Translations under genes and position numbers: made by a program
Part shown: piece by piece, positions 1 through 5,019 of the stretch
Layout of the letters: every line of letters starts with the position of its first letter
Numbering within the stretch: the stretch's first letter is position 1
The notes under the pieces: generated by a model
Told to the model about the DNA's origin: nothing
Database searches by the model: none
The model's input: the letters and a program-made list of their open reading frames with translations, nothing else
Assembly (NCBI GenBank): GCA_030632035.1
Contig: DAOVJZ010000066.1
Location: 1 to 7,670, forward strand
Origin: Granulosicoccaceae bacterium
GTDB taxonomy: Bacteria > Pseudomonadota > Gammaproteobacteria > DAOVJZ01
DNA: 7,670 bases
Direction of reading: 5' to 3'

Positions 1-1243
1 ACGCATCATTGATTATTTATCAGATGAATTTAAAAAGGATCAGGGCATTGACCTGCACAACGATCCTCTGGCTTTGCAACGTCTGAAAGAAGCGGCTGAA
101 AAGGCCAAGATTGAATTATCTTCTTCACAACAGACCGATGTCAACCTGCCTTACATTACGGCTGATGCATCAGGCCCAAAACATTTGAATATCAAACTGA
201 CTCGCGCCAAGCTGGAATCACTGGTTGAAGAATTAATTACACGTACACTTGAACCTTGTCGTATTGCATTGAAAGATGCGGGCTTGTCTGCTTCTGATAT
301 TGATGACGTGATTCTTGTTGGTGGTCAAATCCGTATGCCGAAAGTACAGGAAACGGTAAAAGCCATTTTTGGTAAAGAAGCGCGTAAGGATGTAAACCCG
401 GATGAAGCCGTAGCTGTTGGTGCTTCTATTCAGGCCGGTGTACTGGGCGGCGAAGTAAAAGACGTCTTGTTGCTTGACGTAACACCACTGTCATTGGGTA
501 TTGAAACCATGGGCGGCGTGATGACCAAGCTCATCGAAAAGAACACAACCATCCCAACCAAGGCAAACCAGATATTCTCAACTGCTGATGACAATCAAAC
601 AGCGGTAACCGTACACGTACTGCAAGGTGAACGCGAACAGGCGGCGGCAAATAAATCACTGGGTCGTTTTGATTTAAGTGACATTCCGCCATCACCACGT
701 GGTATGCCACAAATTGAAGTAAGTCTTGATATTGATGCCAACGGCATCCTGAATGTATCTGCTAAAGACAAGGCAACCGGTAAGGAACAATCTATTATCA
801 TCAAGGCGTCCAGCGGTTTATCTGATGAAGAAATCGAAAATATGGTTAATGATGCAGAAGCCCATGCTGACGAGGACAAGAAGTTCCATGAAATGGTCAC
901 AGTACGCAATCAGGCTGACACCATGATTCATGCAACCAAGAAATCAATGGAAGAACTGGGCGATGAAAAAATGGAGCCTGGTGAGAAAGACACAATCGAA
1001 GCGGCTATCAAGGATCTGGAAGAAGCTATCAAGGGTGACGACAAGGATGCGATTGAAGCCAAGACCAAGACATTAACAGATGCTTCAGGTGCAATGGCAC
1101 AACGTTTGTATGCACAACAGGCCGAAGCAGGTCAGGCTGAAGCCGGTGCTGCGGGCGCAGAAGCACAGCCGGAAAGTGCTGAAGCAGGCAATGATGATGT
1201 CGTTGATGCCGAGTTTGAAGAAGTAAAAGAAAATAAAAACTAA
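1..1243 (+). CDS. dnaK: Molecular chaperone DnaK (Hsp70), 3' part, start outside the window
   Basis: Cytosolic ATP-driven Hsp70 chaperone that binds exposed hydrophobic segments of client proteins; DnaJ stimulates its ATPase and GrpE exchanges its nucleotide. The open frame enters at base 2 (base 1 ends the preceding codon) and gives 413 residues, corresponding to about E. coli residue 235 onward, so roughly the first 234 residues are missing. Visible in order: the rest of the nucleotide-binding domain, with FKKDQGIDL and the conserved KDVNPDEAVAVGA; the interdomain linker VLLLD at bases 464-478 (about residue 389 in E. coli numbering, without gaps up to there); the substrate-binding domain with PLSLGIETMGG and SAKDKATGKEQ; a helical lid; an Ala/Gln/Glu/Gly-rich tail; and the end DDVVDAEFEEVK, typical of bacterial DnaK. 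One oddity is GGQIRMP where nearly all family members have GGQTRMP. An internal TTG at 74 is not a real start, because homology continues upstream of it. Confidence 0.98.
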   Translation, partial: RIIDYLSDEFKKDQGIDLHNDPLALQRLKEAAEKAKIELSSSQQTDVNLPYITADASGPKHLNIKLTRAKLESLVEELITRTLEPCRIALKDAGLSASDIDDVILVGGQIRMPKVQETVKAIFGKEARKDVNPDEAVAVGASIQAGVLGGEVKDVLLLDVTPLSLGIETMGGVMTKLIEKNTTIPTKANQIFSTADDNQTAVTVHVLQGEREQAAANKSLGRFDLSDIPPSPRGMPQIEVSLDIDANGILNVSAKDKATGKEQSIIIKASSGLSDEEIENMVNDAEAHADEDKKFHEMVTVRNQADTMIHATKKSMEELGDEKMEPGEKDTIEAAIKDLEEAIKGDDKDAIEAKTKTLTDASGAMAQRLYAQQAEAGQAEAGAAGAEAQPESAEAGNDDVVDAEFEEVKENKN

Positions 1244-1290
1244 ATAGCTTTTAGTACTTCCTGAAAGGGAAGGAATGAAAGTTTTGAGAA

Positions 1291-1324
1291 TGGGATCGGC
1301 GCTCTTTTGCGGCGTTCCCATTTT
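1291..1324 (+). terminator. Terminator-like hairpin (attenuator) between dnaK and dnaJ
   Basis: Bases 1291-1320 fold as TGGGA / TCCCA, then CG/CG and CGC/GCG with two single mismatches, closing a TCTTTT loop; TTTT follows at 1321-1324. This is the form of an intrinsic terminator with a short U-tract. I see no convincing promoter between it and dnaJ 31 bases downstream, so it more likely gives partial termination or RNA processing that sets the dnaK:dnaJ ratio than complete termination. A smaller hairpin (CTTCC 1257-1261 with GGAAG 1268-1272) precedes it. The structure is seen; the function is inferred. Confidence 0.6.
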
Positions 1325-1354
1325 CCACGTTTAACAAAGGCAAATAACCAAACC

Positions 1355-2518
1355 ATGTCAAAGCGCGATTATTACGAAACTTTAGGCATTGAAAAAAATG
1401 CCAGCGATGCGGATATAAAAAAGGCGTATCGCCGTGCCGCCCAGAAACACCATCCCGACCGTAATCCTGACGATGCAGCGGCAGAGGAAAAATTCAAGGA
1501 AGCCAAAGAGGCTTATGAAATACTTTCCGATCAACAAAAGCGCGCCGCGTATGATCAGTTTGGTCACGCCGGTGTTGATCAATCCATGGGCGGTGGTGGT
1601 TTCCATGGTGGTGCAGCAGGTGGCGGCAGTTTCGCAGACATCTTTGGTGATGTCTTTGGTGATATTTTTGGCGGTGCTCGTGGTCCCGGTGGCCCTGGTG
1701 GTGGCGCAGGTGCAGGCAGTCGTGCACGTCGTGGCTCCGATCTTCGCTATAACCTGTCACTGACACTGGAAGAAGCAGTTCATGGCACAACCGTTAAGGT
1801 TCGTGTTCCTACCATGGTGAAGTGTAAGGAATGTAGTGGTTCCGGTGCCAAGAAGGGCAGTGAGCCGGTTACATGCCAGACCTGTGGTGGTCAGGGTCAA
1901 GTGCGTATGCAACAGGGATTCTTCTCACTGCAACAAACTTGTCCGCATTGTCAGGGTACTGGCAAGATGATCAAGGATCCATGCGGTACCTGTCATGGCA
2001 GTGGCCGTACTCAGGAACAGAAAACATTATCCGTAAAAGTCCCTGCCGGTGTAGATAACGGTGATCGTATTCGTCTGGCAGGCGAAGGTGAGGCCGGAGA
2101 AGCGGGCGGGCCAGCCGGTGATTTGTATGTGCAAATCAATCTGAAAGAACATCCATTATTCATTCGCGAAGACAGTAACCTTTATTGTGAAATGCCCGTC
2201 AGTTTTGTAACGGCTTCATTGGGTGGTGAACTTGATGTGCCAACACTGGATGGACGCGTCAAACTCAAGATTCCATCTGAAACCCAGTCTGGCCGCATGT
2301 TCCGTATGCGAGGCAAGGGTGTGAAATCAGTACGTGGAGGCGCAGCCGGAGATTTGATGTGTCGGGTTATTGTAGAAACACCGGTTAATCTCACCAATGA
2401 GCAGAAAGAATTGTTAGGTCAGTTTGATGCCACGTTTGCGGGTAACGGAAAACATCACCCTAAAGCTGATTCATGGTTGGATAGTGTGAAGAAATTTATT
2501 CATGATATGAAATTGTAA
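1355..2518 (+). CDS. dnaJ: Co-chaperone DnaJ (Hsp40, type A), complete
   Basis: Delivers unfolded clients to DnaK and stimulates its ATPase; cytosolic. The 387 residues (E. coli DnaJ has 376) show the full type A layout. The J-domain at about residues 1-70 has the essential HPD at 33-35. A Gly/Phe-rich region at about 69-126 includes DIFGDVFGDIFGG. The zinc domain has four CxxCxGxG motifs with cysteines at 157/160, 174/177, 196/199 and 210/213, enough for two zinc ions. The C-terminal substrate-binding/dimerisation region contains the conserved GDLYV and MRGKGVKSVRGG. The ATG is chosen because MSKRDYYE is the family's usual beginning; an in-frame TTG at 1307 would add 16 unconserved residues. 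The best ribosome site is AAAGG at 1336-1340, unusually far (14 bases) from the ATG. It lies directly after dnaK in the same direction, as in most gammaproteobacteria, and is probably co-transcribed through the hairpin at 1291-1324. Confidence 0.98.
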   Translation: MSKRDYYETLGIEKNASDADIKKAYRRAAQKHHPDRNPDDAAAEEKFKEAKEAYEILSDQQKRAAYDQFGHAGVDQSMGGGGFHGGAAGGGSFADIFGDVFGDIFGGARGPGGPGGGAGAGSRARRGSDLRYNLSLTLEEAVHGTTVKVRVPTMVKCKECSGSGAKKGSEPVTCQTCGGQGQVRMQQGFFSLQQTCPHCQGTGKMIKDPCGTCHGSGRTQEQKTLSVKVPAGVDNGDRIRLAGEGEAGEAGGPAGDLYVQINLKEHPLFIREDSNLYCEMPVSFVTASLGGELDVPTLDGRVKLKIPSETQSGRMFRMRGKGVKSVRGGAAGDLMCRVIVETPVNLTNEQKELLGQFDATFAGNGKHHPKADSWLDSVKKFIHDMKL

Positions 2519-2547
2519 AAGCCTTTCAGTTCGCGCAATACTGCGTT

Positions 2548-2699
2548 AAAAGATTGGCGTAAAATACTTGTGCCCGTATATTGGGTGCTCATTTACTATA
2601 TGTAAGTCGCTCTCACACGTTCATGTGCTCCGCGACATAAGGGCATCCATACCCAAAACTCCGTTTTCCCGCCAATCTTTTGCACCCAAAAAACGGGCA
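2548..2699. repeat. Interleaved inverted-repeat block in the dnaJ-dapB gap
   Basis: Two inverted-repeat pairs overlap in the order A-B-A'-B'. Pair A is AAAAGATTGGCG at 2548-2559 with its exact complement at 2670-2681 (12 of 12). Pair B is TGCCCGTATATTGGGTGC at 2571-2588 with its complement at 2682-2699 (16 of 18). A' and B' abut with no base between them. Between the arms lies a hairpin at 2606-2636. No credible coding frame covers the block. It has no good U-tract placed as in a simple terminator, although A' ends in CTTTT. Together with the promoter region this accounts for most of the 304-base gap (2519-2822). It could be a dispersed intergenic repeat, the remnant of a small non-autonomous element, or a structured RNA trailing dnaJ. 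The repeats are certain; their nature is unknown. Confidence 0.75.
2606..2636. repeat. Small hairpin inside the interleaved-repeat block
   Basis: GTCGC at 2606-2610 pairs with GCGAC at 2632-2636, and inside it CACA at 2614-2617 pairs with TGTG at 2624-2627 around the loop CGTTCA. A further weak stem, TTAC 2593-2596 with GTAA 2602-2605, lies just upstream. It sits near the centre of the larger repeat block, consistent with an RNA or single-stranded DNA fold. No U-tract follows, so it is not an intrinsic terminator. Confidence 0.5.
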
Positions 2700-2749
2700 T
2701 AAACCTTGTCTTGCACCAACTGAAACTTTTTCATGATTTAAGAAATCAC

Positions 2750-2787
2750 TTTAAACAATTAACAATAATCTATAATTGTTCTACACT
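2750..2787 (+). promoter_or_regulatory. Probable sigma-70 promoter region of dapB
   Basis: A perfect -10 hexamer TATAAT lies at 2771-2776 with a weak -35 TTTAAA (2750-2755) at a short 15-base spacing. An overlapping alternative is TTAACA (2759-2764), 17 bases, then TACACT (2782-2787). Either would start transcription about 30-40 bases before the dapB ATG. The surrounding 2730-2815 stretch is markedly AT-rich, which fits a promoter. dapB therefore need not depend on read-through from dnaJ. The hexamers are seen; activity is inferred. Confidence 0.5.
2754..2780. promoter_or_regulatory. Dyad overlapping the dapB promoter, candidate operator
   Basis: AACAATTA at 2754-2761 and its exact complement TAATTGTT at 2773-2780 form an 8+8 base dyad with an 11-base spacer. 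The right arm overlaps the -10 hexamer TATAAT and the left arm falls at the -35 side, so a dimeric protein bound here would block polymerase. I do not recognise the sequence as the site of a particular regulator. In AT-rich DNA such a dyad can also arise by chance. Confidence 0.35.
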
Positions 2788-2822
2788 ATCGCACTTAACA
2801 TACTAAATTCATTAAATAAGCC

Positions 2823-3626
2823 ATGACAAAACTCGCAATCACAGGTGCCAACGGCCGTATGGGTCGTACATTGATTGAAGCCGGACAGCAGTCTGATGGT
2901 TCGACTGTTTCTGCCGCCTTTGAACGTCCTGGTAGTTCTGTCATTGGGCAGGATGCCGGTGCCTTGGCCGGTATTGGCGAAATCAAAGTACCGGTTGCTG
3001 AAAGCACAACCATTGGTTCAGCGGATTTTGATGTCCTGATCGACTTCACACGCCCAGAGGTAACCTTGGCGAATATTGAGGCCTGTCGTGCTAGCGAGCG
3101 TCGCATGGTGATTGGTACCACGGGTTTTTCCGAGGATGAACGTCAGCAGATTGTGGATGCATCTAAAGATATTGCGATTGTTTTTGCACCCAATATGAGT
3201 GTGGGTGTGAACCTTTGCTTCAAATTACTGGATATTGCTGCCCGTGTGATGGGTGATGAGGTCGATATCGAAGTGATTGAAGCCCATCATCGTCACAAGG
3301 TTGATGCCCCATCGGGTACGGCTCTACGTATGGGAGAAGTGGTGGCCGATGCGCTGGGTCGGGATTTGTCTGAATGTGCGGTTTATGGTCGAGAAGGCAA
3401 TACCGGTGAACGTGATCGCGGCACTATCGGCTTCGAGACTATTCGTGCCGGAGATATCGTGGGTGACCACACCGTGATGTTTGCCGATATCGGCGAGCGC
3501 GTCGAGATTACCCATAAGGCCTCCAGCCGCATGACCTTTGCCTCCGGCGCTGTTCGGGCAGCACAATGGTTAATGAACCAGGATACGGGGCTGTATGATA
3601 TGCAGGATGTACTTGGTCTCAGGTAA
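2823..3626 (+). CDS. dapB: 4-hydroxy-tetrahydrodipicolinate reductase DapB, complete
   Basis: Cytosolic NAD(P)H-dependent enzyme of the diaminopimelate pathway. It reduces the dehydrated form of 4-hydroxy-tetrahydrodipicolinate to tetrahydrodipicolinate, feeding peptidoglycan and lysine synthesis. The 267 residues (E. coli 273) start with the Rossmann dinucleotide motif GANGRMGR at about residues 8-15, followed by the conserved IDFTRPE and VIGTTGF. The signature EAHHRHKVDAPSGTA starts at Glu153 and contains the expected catalytic His155 and Lys159 (His159/Lys163 in E. coli). The C-terminal ADIGERVEITHKASSRMTFA is typical of the family. The ATG is fixed by an in-frame TAA at 2817-2819, one codon upstream, and by alignment. 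No clear Shine-Dalgarno sequence precedes it, so initiation may rely on the unstructured AT-rich leader. It lies between dnaJ and carA as in many gammaproteobacteria, with an apparent promoter of its own. Confidence 0.97.
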   Translation: MTKLAITGANGRMGRTLIEAGQQSDGSTVSAAFERPGSSVIGQDAGALAGIGEIKVPVAESTTIGSADFDVLIDFTRPEVTLANIEACRASERRMVIGTTGFSEDERQQIVDASKDIAIVFAPNMSVGVNLCFKLLDIAARVMGDEVDIEVIEAHHRHKVDAPSGTALRMGEVVADALGRDLSECAVYGREGNTGERDRGTIGFETIRAGDIVGDHTVMFADIGERVEITHKASSRMTFASGAVRAAQWLMNQDTGLYDMQDVLGLR

Positions 3627-3639
3627 TTCAAATCTCGCC

Positions 3640-3669
3640 TTGTAAGACCCCCTCTCAATAAAGTAGAAT
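3640..3669 (+). promoter_or_regulatory. Candidate carA promoter
   Basis: TTGTAA (3640-3645, 4 of 6 to the -35 consensus), an 18-base spacer, then TAGAAT (3664-3669, 5 of 6 to the -10 consensus). Transcription would start near 3676, leaving a leader of about 110 bases that includes the hairpin at 3730-3763. A second -10-like TAAAAT at 3721-3726 would start RNA near 3733, inside the 5' arm of that hairpin, and so give a transcript lacking the intact structure. The spacing and -35 match are only moderate. Confidence 0.35.
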
Positions 3670-3729
3670 CCCCTCGGTCAGATTCAGTAATCCGGCCAGT
3701 TAATAACCCAGTTTTTTGATTAAAATATG

Positions 3730-3763
3730 AGCGGAAGCCACTCAGCGTGTCTCCCGCTTTTTT
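3730..3763 (+). terminator. carA leader hairpin with U-tract, candidate attenuator
   Basis: AGCGG 3730-3734 pairs with CCGCT 3754-3758, AG 3736-3737 with CT 3751-3752, and CAC 3739-3741 with GTG 3747-3749 around the loop TCAGC, with two single mismatches. TTTTTT follows at 3758-3763, its first T being the last paired base. This is a complete rho-independent terminator shape. It ends only 24 bases before the carA start, leaving no room for a promoter after it. Transcripts reaching carA must therefore read through it or start within it, which makes attenuation more likely than simple dapB termination. Attenuation of carAB by pyrimidines has been described in Pseudomonas, as I recall it; its use here is inferred. 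Confidence 0.65.
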
Positions 3764-3777
3764 GTACGCCTAGCGCT

Positions 3778-3783
3778 GGAGGA
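3778..3783 (+). promoter_or_regulatory. Ribosome binding site that fixes the TTG start of carA
   Basis: GGAGGA is a near-perfect anti-Shine-Dalgarno match and lies four bases before TTG at 3788-3790. No ATG or GTG in the carA frame lies between the in-frame TGA at 3728-3730 and this TTG, and a CTG at 3776 overlaps the site itself. The site and the homology both point to TTG as the start. Confidence 0.85.
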
Positions 3784-3787
3784 TTTT

Positions 3788-4918
3788 TTGAGAAAACCGG
3801 CCCTGCTTGCCCTTGAAGATGGCTCTCTATTTTGGGGAGAGGCTATTGGTATTGAGGGACAAACGACAGGTGAGGTGGTATTCAATACCGCCATGACCGG
3901 CTATCAAGAGATCCTGACTGATCCTTCCTATTGTAAACAAATCGTTACCCTGACTTATCCCCACATCGGTAATACCGGCACTAATGATGAAGATGCCGAA
4001 TCTTCACATGTCTGGTCGGCGGGGCTGATCATTCGTGACTTGCCGATGATCACCAGCAACTGGCGTTCACAAGAATCCTTAACCGATTATTTGAGCAGAA
4101 ACAAAGTCGTTGCGATTGCCGATATCGATACCCGTCGTTTGACCCGTATCCTGAGAGAAAAGGGTGCGCAGAATGGTTGCATCGTTGCCGGTGACAGGAT
4201 TGATGAAAAGGCGGCCATCAAGGCAGCTAAAGATTTTGCCGGACTGAAGGGTATGGATCTGGCAAAAGAAGTCACTACAAAAACACAATATGAATGGTCA
4301 CAGGGCACCTGGTCGCTTGAAGAAGGCTTACCCAAAGGCAGTAAAGATTTACCTTACCATGTCGTTGCTTATGACTATGGTGTGAAACGTAACATATTAC
4401 GTATGCTGGTTGATCGTGGTTGTGAACTCACGGTTGTTCCTGCGCAAACTCCAGCCAAAGATGTGCTCGCCATGAAACCTGATGGTGTGTTCCTTTCTAA
4501 TGGTCCCGGTGATCCAGAGCCATGTGATTATGCAATTAAAGCTATCAAGGAAGTTGTTGATACCGGTATTCCTGTATTTGGTATTTGTCTTGGTCACCAG
4601 TTGTTATCACTGGCCAGTGGTGCCCAAACACAAAAAATGAAGTTTGGACATCATGGTGCCAATCATCCGGTACAGGATTTGGAAAGCAAAGTCGTGATGA
4701 TTACCAGTCAGAATCATGGTTTTGCTGTTGATGAGTCATCGTTACCCAAGAATTTACAAGCCACACATAAATCATTATTTGATGATTCATTGCAAGGTGT
4801 AGAACGTACTGATAAACCCGCATTTAGTTTTCAGGGTCATCCGGAAGCAAGTCCGGGACCACATGATGTTGCGCCCTTGTTTGATCGTTTTATTAAACTT
4901 TTAGAAAAGAAAAAATAA
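3788..4918 (+). CDS. carA: Carbamoyl phosphate synthetase small (glutaminase) subunit, complete
   Basis: Hydrolyses glutamine and passes ammonia through a tunnel to CarB for carbamoyl phosphate synthesis, the shared precursor of pyrimidines and arginine. The 376 residues (E. coli 382) comprise the N-terminal CarA-specific domain, with the conserved GEVVFNTAMTGYQEILTDPS and IADIDTRRLTR, then a class I glutamine amidotransferase domain from about residue 190. The catalytic triad is present: Cys267 in GICLGHQ, His351 and Glu353 in QGHPEASPGPHD (E. coli 269, 353, 355). SNGPGDPEPCDY and QNHGFAVDE are also typical. It begins at TTG; the resulting MRKPALLALEDG aligns residue for residue with the E. 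coli start. The TAA stop is followed at once by a palindromic repeat, and the first base of that repeat's arm coincides with the stop codon. It forms an operon with carB, 101 bases downstream. It is likely controlled by the leader hairpin upstream. Confidence 0.98.
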   Translation: MRKPALLALEDGSLFWGEAIGIEGQTTGEVVFNTAMTGYQEILTDPSYCKQIVTLTYPHIGNTGTNDEDAESSHVWSAGLIIRDLPMITSNWRSQESLTDYLSRNKVVAIADIDTRRLTRILREKGAQNGCIVAGDRIDEKAAIKAAKDFAGLKGMDLAKEVTTKTQYEWSQGTWSLEEGLPKGSKDLPYHVVAYDYGVKRNILRMLVDRGCELTVVPAQTPAKDVLAMKPDGVFLSNGPGDPEPCDYAIKAIKEVVDTGIPVFGICLGHQLLSLASGAQTQKMKFGHHGANHPVQDLESKVVMITSQNHGFAVDESSLPKNLQATHKSLFDDSLQGVERTDKPAFSFQGHPEASPGPHDVAPLFDRFIKLLEKKK

Positions 4919-5010
4919 CCACAGAGGGCACAGAGAGCACAGAGATAGATAAATAAAAGAAATTATTTTAAATAAATATTTCTCCGTGACCTCTGTGTTC
5001 TCTGTGGTTA
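4916..5010. repeat. CACAGAG palindromic repeat between carA and carB
   Basis: A 30-base arm at 4916-4945 is complementary to 4981-5010 at 25 of 30 positions, separated by a 35-base, almost pure A/T spacer. The left arm contains three tandem 9-base units (CACAGAGGG 4920-4928, CACAGAGAG 4929-4937, CACAGAGAT 4938-4946), and the right arm shows the same periodicity in complement. No U-tract follows on the + strand. On the - strand the left arm is followed by TTATTTTTTC, so it could terminate antisense RNA. It resembles CACAGAG-type intergenic repeats that I recall from many environmental proteobacterial genomes (recollection, not checked). In the mRNA it would form a long hairpin between the two cistrons, which could affect stability or the CarA:CarB ratio. 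Confidence 0.9.
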
Positions 5011-5019
5011 AAAATAAAT

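Noticed and set aside
1434..1790. Frames of about 100 codons on both strands within dnaJ
   Set aside because: They come from the repetitive Gly/Phe-rich coding region of dnaJ, and the His-rich or Val-rich products are frame-shift images of it.
2534..2545. CGCA/TGCG hairpin just after dnaJ as its terminator
   Set aside because: A four-pair stem followed by TTAAAA has no U-tract; I see no convincing simple terminator directly after dnaJ.
2548..2699. True RNA pseudoknot joining pairs A and B at once
   Set aside because: The 11-base linker would have to span both complete helices while A' and B' are directly joined, which is sterically unlikely; alternative pairings fit better.
3646..3679. GACC/GGTC hairpin after dapB
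   Set aside because: Only four pairs around a 26-base loop and no U-tract; not a credible terminator.
3713..3728. ArgR box at TTTGATTAAAATATGA, upstream of carA
   Set aside because: It keeps the A/T core and one TGA but misses several consensus positions, especially in the right half; too weak to annotate, although ArgR control of carAB is known in other gammaproteobacteria.
4920..4946. Tandem CACAGAG 9-base units as a possible CRISPR or iteron array
   Set aside because: Units are too short and have no spacers, and the whole forms one arm of a palindrome; no cas or replication gene is nearby.
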